The position numbers were made by a program, and so were the translations under genes. Below the pieces are notes generated by a model. The model saw only the letters and a list, made by a program, of their open reading frames with translations, searched no databases and had not been told where the DNA came from. Source: Bacteriovoracaceae bacterium (GTDB taxonomy: Bacteria > Bdellovibrionota > Bacteriovoracia > Bacteriovoracales > Bacteriovoracaceae). Taken from it: a DNA stretch of 64,000 nucleotides. Of the stretch, positions 53,309 through 62,768 are shown piece by piece. Within the stretch, counting starts at the first letter, position 1. Every line of letters starts with the position of its first letter. The DNA lies in assembly GCA_016786485.1 (NCBI GenBank), contig JAEUWD010000034.1:1-64000 (forward strand), given 5' to 3'.

Positions 53309-54763
53309 ATGAGTTTACCAACTGATTTCCCATCACAACCCAAAGAATTATGGAAACATTTTTATGCTTTCACACAATGCCCGCGACCTTCTGGTCATGA
53401 AGGAATTGTGCGTGAGTATGTCATAGGTGAAGCTAAAAAGTTAGGTCATGAATATAAGATCGATTCGGTAGGAAATGTTTTGATTAACGTTCCTGCTTCA
53501 AAAGGCTACGAGTCGCATCCTTCAGTTGTGATTCAGAATCACTTAGATATGGTGACGGACGCGACACCTGATCGGAAAATTAATTTTCAAACAGAACCGA
53601 TTAAAACATATGTGGAAGCTGATTGGCTGAAAGCAGATCGAACGACTTTAGGTGCAGACAACGGTATCGGTTGTGCCGCAGCTTTAGCACTGATGACGGA
53701 CGACTCGATTGCCCATCCACCACTGGAATTACTTTTCACCATTGATGAAGAGACCGGTTTAACGGGGGCCCTAGGTATTGATCCGACTTTAGTGAAATCA
53801 AAACGCATGATCAATCTCGATACGGAAGAGTGGGGCGCACTTTATATTGGTTGCGCTGGTGGGATTAATTATGAATTTCAAAAAGATATTACTTTTGCTT
53901 CAGGAAATAAAAACTACAAAACGTATCAGCTAACAGTTGGTGGGTTGCGTGGTGGTCATTCCGGCATTGATATTCACATGCAGGTGGGTAATGCCATGAA
54001 ACTTTTAAACGAGTTACTCGTGGAATTGCAAGCCGTTGATTATGAGCTGGCCGAAATTCGTTGCGGTCGTGCTCACAATATTATTCCACGTGAAGCTTAT
54101 GCTTACATACGTTTTTCAGCAAATCACCAAAAACAAGTCGAGGCCGTAATAGCGAAGATGTTAAAGTGTTGGAAAAGTTATCTACCAAAAGATGATAGTG
54201 GTCTAGAAGTGAATCTTGAACTCACGAACGAAACGAAAGAAGTGGTGAGTGAAAATGATAAGAAGCAGATTCTTTCTTTTATTTCGCTTTTCCCGCATGG
54301 TGCTCACCGATACCTGCACGACTCCGAAGAACCTTTAGTCAGTATGAGTAATAACCTGGCGATTGTGCTCGTTATGAACGGTAAGTGGTACGCTTTGAGT
54401 TCATTGCGCTTTTTTGACCGCGAAGAAGTGCGAGCGCTGGAGCAGCAGATGCGACAACTCAGTGTGGCCTTTAATATTCAAGCTATACATGAAGGAGAGT
54501 ATCCAAGCTGGAAGCCGAGTCCGGGCAATGATTTGCTGGAAAAAGTGAAGTCGATTTATAAAGAAAACTTCAAACAAGAAGCTCGTGTTACAGCGATTCA
54601 TGCGGGTCTTGAATGTGGTGTTTTGCGCGATCGCATCGGACCTATCGATGCTGTGTCGTTTGGGCCAACGATTATGGGGGCTCATTCTCCGCAAGAGCGT
54701 GTGCAGATTTCAACTGTGGATAAGTTCTGGAAGCTTGTAGTTGCGGTCATAGAAGCGCTATAA
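53309..54763 (+). CDS. pepD: Cytosol non-specific dipeptidase (PepD-like, M20)
   Basis: Zn-dependent aminoacyl-histidine/dipeptide hydrolase. M20 metal ligands: QNHLDMV, TTLGADNGIG, DEETGLTGA and a late AHSPQERVQ. The lid domain inserts at about 210-390 (GGLRGGHSGIDIHMQVGNAM). The 484 residues match PepD. ATG 53309 with AAGGA 8 nt upstream. Supplies amino acids from peptides, an expected trait for a protein-consuming bacterium (inference). Confidence 0.94.
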   Translation: MSLPTDFPSQPKELWKHFYAFTQCPRPSGHEGIVREYVIGEAKKLGHEYKIDSVGNVLINVPASKGYESHPSVVIQNHLDMVTDATPDRKINFQTEPIKTYVEADWLKADRTTLGADNGIGCAAALALMTDDSIAHPPLELLFTIDEETGLTGALGIDPTLVKSKRMINLDTEEWGALYIGCAGGINYEFQKDITFASGNKNYKTYQLTVGGLRGGHSGIDIHMQVGNAMKLLNELLVELQAVDYELAEIRCGRAHNIIPREAYAYIRFSANHQKQVEAVIAKMLKCWKSYLPKDDSGLEVNLELTNETKEVVSENDKKQILSFISLFPHGAHRYLHDSEEPLVSMSNNLAIVLVMNGKWYALSSLRFFDREEVRALEQQMRQLSVAFNIQAIHEGEYPSWKPSPGNDLLEKVKSIYKENFKQEARVTAIHAGLECGVLRDRIGPIDAVSFGPTIMGAHSPQERVQISTVDKFWKLVVAVIEAL

Positions 54764-54773
54764 TTATAGTATT

Positions 54774-54995
54774 ATGATCCGACTGCTTTTAGACATTTAT
54801 GCCTTTATCATTATATTACAGATTATATTGAGCTACGTGCCGGCGTTTCGCGATCAAATCTGGATGTTCTGGTTACGAAAAGTTTGTAACTTTACACAAG
54901 ATCCGATTCGCAAGATTCTACCTCCTGATTTACCGTTTGATTTTTCGGCGGTGGTCGTCGTGCTTATTATTAATATTATTAAGATGCTCTGGTAG
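54774..54995 (+). CDS. YggT-family membrane protein
   Basis: A 73-residue protein with two hydrophobic helices and the YggT pattern: IILQIILSYVPAF and NFTQDPIRKILPP (FTEPxLxPxRR-type). It contains only one YggT unit. Role unknown; relatives are linked to division-site or osmotic homeostasis. It follows pepD by 10 nt and precedes the next gene by 8 nt. Confidence 0.88.
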   Translation: MIRLLLDIYAFIIILQIILSYVPAFRDQIWMFWLRKVCNFTQDPIRKILPPDLPFDFSAVVVVLIINIIKMLW

Positions 54996-55003
54996 GATTG
55001 CCG

Positions 55004-55729
55004 ATGTTAGAAGATATTGATTTTTTAGTTCGTGAAACCTTTAAGCATCTGGAAGAATCACGCAAGCTTGAGCAGCTGCCTGAAATGGATGGTCCGGGTT
55101 TTATCTACAAAATCGAAAAAAATACCCAGACCTTTGTGCTTCGAATTTATCCAAGTGAAGACCTACTAAGTGATAAAGAATTATTAGAGAAGATGCCAAC
55201 GGCGCTGACTGAGTTAAAAATGGAAACTCAAGGTGAGACCGGTTTCTTTGCGTGTGACTATGGCATGGCCCTGCATCTCCAAAAACATTTAGCGAACCGT
55301 CGCTTCAGTATTAACGAAGATATTTACACGCTTTCACAAGCCGATGATGATTGGTGGCTGGCGTATCAACCAGGTCGTTTGAATATTAGCTTTAAGAAGA
55401 CTAAGACGACAGACTTGTTAAAACTAGGTCCAGTCGCTACTAAGCAAGAATATAAGATTCTTATGAATGTTTTTTTTAAGTATTTCTCAGAGCAATTTAA
55501 CTTAGAATTTATTCCAAATGATTCAGGTTTTGAATTACGTGGTGAAGAGAGTTTTCTTGCTGATTGGGGCAATCTCTTTCAGACAGGAAGAGTGACAGAC
55601 TTAATTGAAGAAGTTTTTCGTTCAAAAATGATTCCACCAGAGCAGCGTAAAAGCTCAGAGTTTTTTAAGAAACTTGCTCATAGTCGCAGATTTCTAAAAA
55701 TGGTGTATGAAAAATTAGTGCATCCCTAG
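55004..55729 (+). CDS. Hypothetical protein (241 residues)
   Basis: I use ATG 55004, TAGGA 6 nt upstream; the TTG at 54998 would add two residues. A soluble acidic protein with no signal peptide. Sequence begins with helices (LVRETFKHLEES) and continues with a beta-alpha mix; no catalytic motif recognised. It trails yggT by 8 nt and its end overlaps the next gene on the opposite strand by 15 nt. Confidence 0.65.
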   Translation: MLEDIDFLVRETFKHLEESRKLEQLPEMDGPGFIYKIEKNTQTFVLRIYPSEDLLSDKELLEKMPTALTELKMETQGETGFFACDYGMALHLQKHLANRRFSINEDIYTLSQADDDWWLAYQPGRLNISFKKTKTTDLLKLGPVATKQEYKILMNVFFKYFSEQFNLEFIPNDSGFELRGEESFLADWGNLFQTGRVTDLIEEVFRSKMIPPEQRKSSEFFKKLAHSRRFLKMVYEKLVHP

Positions 55730-55963
55730 AGTTTTTTCCGTATCAAATTTCGCCGCTAAATATCCAGTGATAAGCACTTGTGCCAATGAACCAAGTTCTT
55801 CATCATTTTCAATGCCGTAGAAATCTTCCAAGTGACCAATAATAATTTCAATCGCTTCGTCGTCCAGATACTGGCCAACTTGCTCCATCATTTGATTCGA
55901 ATCGAACTTTGAGAGGTGTTCAAAAAAGGCATTGAGATTTTTTTTCGTTTCTTCTGGTTTCAC
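55715..55963 (-). CDS. Small acidic protein of unknown function
   Basis: 82 residues, GTG start with AAAGGG 5 nt upstream. Helical, acidic, no cysteine. Internal pattern LSKF..NQMMEQVGQYLDDEAIE suggests two short helices; no family recognised. Convergent overlap of 15 nt with the preceding gene. Confidence 0.6.
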   Translation of the reverse strand: MKPEETKKNLNAFFEHLSKFDSNQMMEQVGQYLDDEAIEIIIGHLEDFYGIENDEELGSLAQVLITGYLAAKFDTEKTLGMH

Positions 55964-56139
55964 TTTGACCCTTTGGCTGCTTGTTTAGGGCCAAATTGAC
56001 CACGAATTGCCCGCCATTTCAAATACTTTGTAACTTTCTCGATAACGCAGTATGTAAACATTACCTAATCTATTGAAAAAAGGTAAAGATATTGTACATT
56101 GCACTAGCACGCGCATACAAAAAAAGGACGGACGTATTT

Positions 56140-56988
56140 ATGAAACTTTTCACCATTTTGGCTATGGCTTCATTGTCACTTTCAGCATTAGCACAAAGCA
56201 CGACAAATTTGTCGTCGACAAGTACTTCTTCCAGCAAATGGGAAGAATTTAAGAAGGATTATGATTTAGGTTATTCAGGTTTTTATTCAGGTCAAGCTCT
56301 GTCTGGTCTGAATGAAAGTGTTCGAAACACAACGGACGGCTCGGATGCAACTCAGCCTCTAAGATACGATTCGCAGTTGGGTTTTGATAAAACTATATTC
56401 GGTGATAAGGAGCTAGCTTTTCTTATCCGTTGGCGTAACGAAATCGGTGGAAAAGGTACTAATAAAACGGAGAATAACAGTACTCTAAAAGATTGGCGTG
56501 TGGGTATTCAGGGAACTTGGTATGAAAACGGTAACTTTTCTTACTGGGCCAGATTTTATCTTGAACTACCGATGTCAGATAATGCAAAAAATAACGGTAG
56601 AATCGGAGCAACAGCTGTTTCTCAGGACTTTGCTTACAGGTTGAATGACAAGGTATTGATTGGTGCTTGGCAGGTTACTTCTTATAACTACTTTAATAAT
56701 GAAACAGCAGCTCCAGGACAGTTGAGAGATAATCTTTACACCTATACAGCGCCATATATCAACGTAGCGATTAGCGACTTAGCAACTTTCAAAGCTTACT
56801 ACGAGTATGAATTCGGTGAAGCCAACGAAGGTGTTTATCGTCGTCTACAAAATGATTTTCTAGCTGGTGTTGATTTGCAGATTACAAAAGATTGGTCATT
56901 CTACCCTCACGTGTTTGTTGGGTTGGATAATAAAATCAATACTGATGACGTAGGATTGCATTTCTGGTTATCAGGTGCTTTTTTCTAG
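56140..56988 (+). CDS. Putative outer-membrane beta-barrel protein
   Basis: ATG 56140 with AAAGGACGGACG upstream (the longer frame from 56092 begins in likely promoter sequence). Signal peptide ends LSALAQ; then a Ser/Thr spacer and amphipathic strands with many aromatic residues (LAFLIRWRNEIGG, GNFSYWARFYLELP, FKAYYEYEFGEA), ending HFWLSGAFF. 282 residues, so probably 12-14 strands. Family unknown. Followed by a strong terminator, hence probably monocistronic. Confidence 0.75.
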   Translation: MKLFTILAMASLSLSALAQSTTNLSSTSTSSSKWEEFKKDYDLGYSGFYSGQALSGLNESVRNTTDGSDATQPLRYDSQLGFDKTIFGDKELAFLIRWRNEIGGKGTNKTENNSTLKDWRVGIQGTWYENGNFSYWARFYLELPMSDNAKNNGRIGATAVSQDFAYRLNDKVLIGAWQVTSYNYFNNETAAPGQLRDNLYTYTAPYINVAISDLATFKAYYEYEFGEANEGVYRRLQNDFLAGVDLQITKDWSFYPHVFVGLDNKINTDDVGLHFWLSGAFF

Positions 56989-57017
56989 AACATAGAGTTA
57001 AAACATGAATATCTTAC

Positions 57018-57047
57018 AAGGGCTTTCAGTAAATGAAGGCCCTTTTT
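57018..57047 (+). terminator. Terminator after the outer-membrane protein
   Basis: AAGGGCTTTC pairs with GAAGGCCCTT (one G-U) around AGTAAAT, followed by TTTTT. Confidence 0.9.
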
Positions 57048-57162
57048 CATTTTAGAGTATAATTTTTACATACCCACTCTGCACTAATTACACACACTAC
57101 GCCTTTTTTCCCATAATCAAACCACTGTCTAATTTCAGGTTGAAATAACAGAGGGAGAGTTT

Positions 57163-59088
57163 ATGAGAAGGATATCGCTATCGTTTTTGCTTTTATTAAG
57201 TTTGCTAGTTTCCTGTGGGCCAGCACCATTAACCAAGATGACGGAACTCGAACGAGTTGCCGATATGTATTGGCTCATTTCAGTCTATGAGCAGAACTAT
57301 GCACCGATGGAGTACAAGGCCCAGGTCGCGGGTCTGACTTATGAAGAGACTAAGGCTAAATATCTTGAGCAGGCCAAGAAAGATCAGGAAAATGATGCTT
57401 TCTTCTTATTGATGCATAAATATATCGCGGAATTTAAGGATGCCCACGCTAGTGGTTCTCTAACACCGGCCAATTATCCAGGTGTTCACCAGGTAGCATA
57501 CCTCGGATTTAAAGGGGAGCGAACGGGTGATACCTTTAAAGTCACCGAACTCATGCCGACCTTTAAAGGAAAATCTGATTTTGAAATCAAAATTGGTGAT
57601 GAAATTGTTTCTGTGAACGGAAAATCCTTAAAACAAATTGTCGATGAAGAGTTGTTGTCTTACCGTAACTTGGGTCAAGCCGAAGCTAACTATACTTATC
57701 ACATGGGGAATATCTTTTTACGTAGCTCAACCTCATTACCACTACCAAAAGATGAGTTTGTGACGGTAAAGCTTATTCGCGAAAAAATCACTTTGGAGCG
57801 AACATTAAAATGGATCAAAAAAGATCGTCTAGAGTTTATTGAAGAACAGCAAAAAGCTTTAGCTGCTGAGACCCCTGAGAAGAAAAATGTTCAGTTCTAT
57901 TTAACCGATCTCATGAATAAGCAACTCGATTTTAATGGAAATATTAAAGAGAGTATTAAGAAAATTGAGGACGCAGGGGCTTGGAAAACAGTTTTTCAGG
58001 ATCGCAGTATCTTAAATCTCTTCAAAGACGTTAATAGCTTGGAAATGATTCTCGGAGTTGAACTCGACAGTCACTTTTCAGCTGAAAAAACCTATGAATT
58101 TTTTAATGATCGTTTTGATTGGTTCGTAGGAAATTCTGAAAGACTAAGAGCGGCTTCAACTGATCGTTTTTCGAAGGCCCGTAATAGTTTTAGTGGTCGA
58201 AAAATTTATCTAACGAAAGACGGTAAATCAGTCGAACCAACTTACCCGGCATATATCAAGGAAGAAGTGGTTTTAGGTTTAACCAATAAAGTGGGTTATA
58301 TTTTCTTAGATACTTTTAGTCCACCAGCACTGGCCACAGTCGCAGTGGAAGATGTGAAGCTGACATTAGAAGAGTTCCGTTACTTAGGTGTAAGTAATAT
58401 TGTTATCGATATGATCAATAACGGTGGTGGTTCCTTAGCGCTTGGAGCACAAATCGCCCAATTATTTTCTGATACTAAAATTGCTATGCCGACCTTACGT
58501 TACCGTTTAAGTGACGATTGGTTGCGTGATTTTATTTCGATGAGTGAGGATAGCGCGGCCAACGATTCCGTTCGCAGCTATTCAGAATATTATTTAAAGC
58601 AATTATGGGAAGATAAAAATATGGGTCAGTGGTTATCAAGACCGATGCCCCTTGAATCACTTTTCCCTTATGCCTTTGAAGTGGATGGAAAAACTCGTTC
58701 TAAATTTAATGTGCTTCTTCTGGTCAATGAAATGTGCGCTTCAATGTGTGATATCTTCACTGGCATTATGAAAGATAACAAATTGGCGAAAGTCATGGGC
58801 GTTCAAACCATGGGTGCCGGTGGTAACGTGGTTATGCATGGAGCAGCTCCCCGTAGTCAGTTCTTAGTTCGCACGACTGAATCTTTGATTATTCGCTCGA
58901 ATGGTGAATACATCGAAAATAATGGTGTAAAACCTGACTTTGAAGTGAGTGTGAATGCTGATGCTGCTGGAAAATATTCAGCGATTATTGCTCAAGCTTT
59001 TCAAAAAGTTTTAGCAACAGAATTAAGTATTCAGCCGATTTTAACTGAACCAGAAGTTGCGCCAGAAATTGCTACTGCAGGAAACTAA
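57163..59088 (+). CDS. S41-family peptidase-like lipoprotein lacking the dyad Lys
   Basis: A 641-residue lipoprotein (LLVSC, Cys18) with a helical N-terminal part, a PDZ-like domain (about 130-170, IGDEIVSVNG), and an S41 (tail-specific/CtpA) catalytic fold: VIDMINNGGGSLALG and VNEMCASMCDIFTG. The nucleophile Ser527 lies at the expected place. The general-base Lys of Prc/CtpA would fall at residue 552, which is Ala here (TMGAGGN). An upstream DAH (His95) might substitute as in Tricorn-type S41, or the protein may be a non-catalytic scaffold. A stable-looking hairpin follows the gene. Confidence 0.8.
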   Translation: MRRISLSFLLLLSLLVSCGPAPLTKMTELERVADMYWLISVYEQNYAPMEYKAQVAGLTYEETKAKYLEQAKKDQENDAFFLLMHKYIAEFKDAHASGSLTPANYPGVHQVAYLGFKGERTGDTFKVTELMPTFKGKSDFEIKIGDEIVSVNGKSLKQIVDEELLSYRNLGQAEANYTYHMGNIFLRSSTSLPLPKDEFVTVKLIREKITLERTLKWIKKDRLEFIEEQQKALAAETPEKKNVQFYLTDLMNKQLDFNGNIKESIKKIEDAGAWKTVFQDRSILNLFKDVNSLEMILGVELDSHFSAEKTYEFFNDRFDWFVGNSERLRAASTDRFSKARNSFSGRKIYLTKDGKSVEPTYPAYIKEEVVLGLTNKVGYIFLDTFSPPALATVAVEDVKLTLEEFRYLGVSNIVIDMINNGGGSLALGAQIAQLFSDTKIAMPTLRYRLSDDWLRDFISMSEDSAANDSVRSYSEYYLKQLWEDKNMGQWLSRPMPLESLFPYAFEVDGKTRSKFNVLLLVNEMCASMCDIFTGIMKDNKLAKVMGVQTMGAGGNVVMHGAAPRSQFLVRTTESLIIRSNGEYIENNGVKPDFEVSVNADAAGKYSAIIAQAFQKVLATELSIQPILTEPEVAPEIATAGN

Positions 59089-59102
59089 TCAATGATATTT
59101 AT

Positions 59103-59133
59103 TGGAGCGGCTGATGAAGTCGCTCCAGTATTT
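59103..59133 (+). terminator. Possible terminator after the S41-like gene
   Basis: TGGAGCG and CGCTCCA form a 7-bp stem around 11 nt; the T tract (GTATTTT) is short, so efficiency is uncertain. Confidence 0.55.
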
Positions 59134-59207
59134 TGCTCGCTTGATAATTTCACTACACATGTTAAAATTAAGAAAGCAGGATGTCGTTAGCAACAGGATG
59201 TTACGTC

Positions 59208-59777
59208 ATGAATACTTTCTATGGTCAGGATGGCCTATCACATAATCACACCGATGAATTACCGGAATATTCTCGTAAAAGTCGTAGTAAAAAACCACTC
59301 GAGTTAGACCCGCCTTTTTCCGCTGGCCCACCAGTTGTGGTGGATGAAGTAAAAGAAGTCAGACGTAAAAGAGTAGCGACGTTTGATGATATTGAATTTA
59401 CTCAGCCAAGCACTTATGTCCCTCGCAATAACAAAAATAGTTTGGCCAATACCTATACCAAAAACAAAAGTAAAAAAAAGAATCTCACTGATATGTTGGC
59501 AAAATATCTTTGGGTGGCGCTAGCGATATTGGTGTTACGTTTAGTTTTTATGAAACGCGGAGTTTTGGATTATTATCAAATGGCGCAGCGTTTGGATCAT
59601 TTAAGTTATCAAGCCAAGCAAGCTGAAGAAGAGAATCACGCCTTAATCGAAGAAATCAAACAGATAAAAAATAGTAAGTCTTATCAAAAGAGAATTGTTC
59701 GTGATCACTTAGGTGTTATCGATACTGACGAATACCTTGTGTTGTTTGCTCAAGAGAATAAGGACCCTTCCAAATAA
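59208..59777 (+). CDS. FtsB/DivIC-like septum protein with N-terminal extension
   Basis: The C-terminal 100 residues match FtsB/DivIC: one transmembrane helix (about 102-120 in this reading), a periplasmic coiled coil (RLDHLSYQAKQAEEENHALIEEI) and the end RIVRDHLGVIDTDEYLVLF. In E. coli FtsB is 103 residues; this protein has about 80 extra cytoplasmic residues rich in Lys/Arg/Pro. ATG 59208 follows CAGGATG; ATG 59181 has its ribosome site abutting the codon. The end overlaps the opposing DUF192 gene by 62 nt. Confidence 0.78.
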   Translation: MNTFYGQDGLSHNHTDELPEYSRKSRSKKPLELDPPFSAGPPVVVDEVKEVRRKRVATFDDIEFTQPSTYVPRNNKNSLANTYTKNKSKKKNLTDMLAKYLWVALAILVLRLVFMKRGVLDYYQMAQRLDHLSYQAKQAEEENHALIEEIKQIKNSKSYQKRIVRDHLGVIDTDEYLVLFAQENKDPSK

Positions 59778-60267
59778 GCTGATCCCCAATTTGCATTTTT
59801 TTTGCTAGCGGCGATGTCGCTTTCATTTCCAAAACATGGCGACAATAAATCGGTCTCGCTCGCGGAATCGAATCAGGGTTTTCTCGACCTACATAATGAG
59901 GCAGGTTGCGATCAATATCGATGATGACGAGATCGGCATTAAGATAGAAAAGGTCTAAATCAAAGTACGTATCCGGCATCCAAAAATAGCGAGTATCATC
60001 GTAAAGATTAAAGAATAACATGGCCTCATTATCTTGAAAGTCTGCGGGTTGAACACCGCTTAAGCCCTGGGTTTGCTCAGCACTGGTAATTGCCATCCGG
60101 GTTTCAATCACTTCACCGGATTTAAGATGGATTTGACTCAGCTTTAAGTCCTCGAGAGAACTAGGTTCAGACGAGAAAAAATGACACGATTGCCAAAGGC
60201 AAAGGACCAAAATCTGACCAAGGTTTTTCGTGAACTTTCCAAAATAATGCGGTATATGTAGCGTCAT
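59716..60267 (-). CDS. DUF192-domain protein
   Basis: A DUF192 core: MAITSAEQTQGLSGV, MLFFNLYDDTRYFWMPDTY and VIIDIDRNLPH, ending MKATSPLAKKMQIGDQL. The N-terminus from ATG 60267 contains a hydrophobic stretch ending QSC, a weak lipoprotein or signal sequence. An upstream start (60315) would run into the aspS start and is less likely. DUF192 proteins are secreted and of unknown function. The 62-nt tail overlap with the ftsB-like gene is larger than typical in this window. Confidence 0.8.
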   Translation of the reverse strand: MTLHIPHYFGKFTKNLGQILVLCLWQSCHFFSSEPSSLEDLKLSQIHLKSGEVIETRMAITSAEQTQGLSGVQPADFQDNEAMLFFNLYDDTRYFWMPDTYFDLDLFYLNADLVIIDIDRNLPHYVGRENPDSIPRARPIYCRHVLEMKATSPLAKKMQIGDQLIWKGPYSLEQTTQGIRQYR

Positions 60268-60301
60268 CACTACAAGATAATGAAAAAGATAGGAATTTAC
60301 A

Positions 60302-62086
60302 ATGGCGACGAACAAAGAATTACCAGGACTTTTAAGAACTCATCACTGTGGTCAGCTACGTACTGAAGATATCGGTAAAGAAGTCACTCTATGTGGTTGG
60401 GTTAACAAATATCGTAATTTAGGAAGCCTTCACTTTATCGATCTTCGCGATAAGTTCGGCTTAACTCAATTAGGTTTTGAAACGTTCAAAGGTGACATCA
60501 CAGTTCTTAAAAAGTTTTCTTTAGAATCAGTTATTCTGGCCAAAGGTAAAGTTCGTGCTCGTCCCGAAAGTGCCATAAATAATAATATGCCAACGGGTGG
60601 AGTGGAAGTGCAAGTGGAGGAAGTGAGACTGCTTTCTCAAGCTGAAATCGTGCCTTTCTTACCTCATGGTGTGATTGAATCAACTGAAGATTTGAAATTA
60701 AAATATCGTTACCTGGATTTACGTACGACTTTCCTGCAAAGTATTTTGAAACTACGTTCAGATACCGCGAGAAAAATTCGTACCGCTTTGTATGAAGCGA
60801 ACTTCACAGAAGTTGAGACTCCGATTCTTTATAAAACGACACCAGAAGGTGCTCGTGACTACATCGTTCCAAGTCGTGTCCATAAAGGAAAAGTTTATGC
60901 TCTTCCACAATCACCACAAACACTTAAGCAGTTATTAATGATTGGTGGGACAGATAAGTACTTTCAACTTTGTAAGTGTTTCCGTGACGAAGATCTCAGA
61001 GCGGAAAGACAACCAGAGTTTACTCAGGTCGATATTGAAGTCAGTTTTGCTCGCCAAGAATATATTCGAAATCTTGCGACCAAATTAGTTCAAACGGTTT
61101 TCAATTTGCCGGAAAATTTCCAAATGCCGATGCTAACTTTTGATGAAGTTATGCGCCGATATGGTTCTGATAAGCCTGATACTCGTTTTGGTTTAGAGCA
61201 TATGGACGTAACCGCCCTTTTTGCAAAATCAGAATTTAAAGTTTTCTCTTCTGCCGCTCAAGCTGGTGGTTTAGTGAAAGCGATTTTTGTTTCAGAAAAA
61301 ACCGGAAGTTTAGCTCGTAAAGACATTGACGCCCTGACTGACGTAGTAAAGCCTTACGGCGGTAAAGGGGTAGCGTGGTTTAAAGTAGCAGGCGGTGAAA
61401 TCACGGGTGGTATTGCAAAATTTATTACCCCAGAAATCCATAAGAGCTTACAGCAATTGGCCGGTACGACTGAGGAAGGAACGTGGTTCTTCAGCGCTGA
61501 TAATAAAGCAAAGATAACTCACGATTGTATGGATGCCGTACGACGACATTTAGGTAAACAATTAAAATTAATTGATGATAAAGCTTATAACTTCTTGTGG
61601 GTTTATGACTTTCCACTGCTTGATTATGATGATGAAACGAAGCGCTTCTACGCTCTCCATCATCCATTCACATCACCTAAAGATGACGACATGGAAAAGT
61701 TCATGCATGGTGGAATTGAAGAACTTAAAAAAATTAAGGCCAACGCTTACGACGTCGTTTGTAACGGCTACGAAATTGGCGGCGGTTCAGTTCGAATTTT
61801 TGATACCAATGTTCAGCAAAAAATGTTCAATGTTTTAGGTATGCAACCGGAAGAGTGTCAAATGAAGTTTGGTTTCTTCTTGGAAGCACTTAAGTATGGA
61901 ACTCCTCCACACGCAGGTATTGCTTTTGGTTTTGATCGCATCATGATGCTACTGGCACGCACAGAAAATATTCGTGACGTTATTTCGTTCCCTAAAACGA
62001 ACGCGGCAACGGATTTAATGGCGCAAGCTCCGTCGTTCCCGGGTCAAGAGCAGTTAGATGAATTATCAATGAGATTCTTAGATTAA
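60302..62086 (+). CDS. aspS: Aspartyl-tRNA synthetase
   Basis: Bacterial-type class II synthetase. OB-fold N-terminal anticodon domain (LCGWVNKYRNLGSLHFIDLR), motif 2 with FRDEDLRAERQPEFTQVDIE, a GAD insertion domain (about 285-415) and motif 3 GIAFGFDRIMMLL. 594 residues is the usual length. Bacterial forms may be discriminating or, with gatCAB, non-discriminating; this cannot be decided here. Its stop overlaps the RDD gene by 4 nt. Confidence 0.96.
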   Translation: MATNKELPGLLRTHHCGQLRTEDIGKEVTLCGWVNKYRNLGSLHFIDLRDKFGLTQLGFETFKGDITVLKKFSLESVILAKGKVRARPESAINNNMPTGGVEVQVEEVRLLSQAEIVPFLPHGVIESTEDLKLKYRYLDLRTTFLQSILKLRSDTARKIRTALYEANFTEVETPILYKTTPEGARDYIVPSRVHKGKVYALPQSPQTLKQLLMIGGTDKYFQLCKCFRDEDLRAERQPEFTQVDIEVSFARQEYIRNLATKLVQTVFNLPENFQMPMLTFDEVMRRYGSDKPDTRFGLEHMDVTALFAKSEFKVFSSAAQAGGLVKAIFVSEKTGSLARKDIDALTDVVKPYGGKGVAWFKVAGGEITGGIAKFITPEIHKSLQQLAGTTEEGTWFFSADNKAKITHDCMDAVRRHLGKQLKLIDDKAYNFLWVYDFPLLDYDDETKRFYALHHPFTSPKDDDMEKFMHGGIEELKKIKANAYDVVCNGYEIGGGSVRIFDTNVQQKMFNVLGMQPEECQMKFGFFLEALKYGTPPHAGIAFGFDRIMMLLARTENIRDVISFPKTNAATDLMAQAPSFPGQEQLDELSMRFLD

Positions 62087-62724
62087 GCCGCTTTTTTGAC
62101 TTCGTCGGCTTCACTGTTCCAATCATATGAAACGACTGCTGGAGCAGCGGTTTGGTTGCGAGCAAAGATTAAATCATAGATATCCGCATCGTCCATGGTC
62201 TTCGTCGCTGAGAATAAATCCGCCAGACCTAAACGATCTTTTCTGAAGAACGGAACTAAAAAACCTAAACCGAAAGTTAAGTAACAAGCCACATAACCGC
62301 TCGCTCGCTTAAAAGCTTCAAGTAAGTTTGGATAAATATTTTTTCGTGCATTCGAGTCAGCGCGATTGATGAGTCGAGTTTTTGTATACATCCCACCGAA
62401 AGTTTTTCCTTCGCCCAGATAAAAACAAATCACAAAGTAGCCATACAAAATCACAATAGAAGTAATCGGGTCTATTTTTGTGAGGCCATTGATCAATCCG
62501 TCTTTAGTCTGTTTTGGTAATTGGATTAAAAACAATTTTACGAAACTAGAGTAGGAGCTATTCACTAAAATTTTAATGAAGGTGATAGCATAGATATCAA
62601 CCGCGAAACTAGTGAAGCGTTTTTTTAGACTCGCAATCTGATTATCAGCATGAAAAGCTTGTACTGACTTGTTGCCAGCCTTGTCTTTTAAATAGTCGAC
62701 TAAATTGATCGTGTTTGTGTCCAT
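62083..62724 (-). CDS. RDD-family membrane protein
   Basis: 213 residues. The RDD signature appears as KKRFTSFAVDIYAI (Arg and Asp spaced as in the family), with hydrophobic helices near 45-70, 88-108 and 140-160. Members are inner-membrane proteins, some reported as transporters or Na+/H+ antiporters; function here unknown. Short Lys/Glu-rich cytoplasmic tails at both ends. 44 nt downstream of mutS in the same direction, so possibly its operon partner. Confidence 0.85.
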   Translation of the reverse strand: MDTNTINLVDYLKDKAGNKSVQAFHADNQIASLKKRFTSFAVDIYAITFIKILVNSSYSSFVKLFLIQLPKQTKDGLINGLTKIDPITSIVILYGYFVICFYLGEGKTFGGMYTKTRLINRADSNARKNIYPNLLEAFKRASGYVACYLTFGLGFLVPFFRKDRLGLADLFSATKTMDDADIYDLIFARNQTAAPAVVSYDWNSEADEVKKAA

Positions 62725-62768
62725 TTCTCCACGTCCTTAGAGACTTATCGTGCAGAGCTTGAAAAGTC

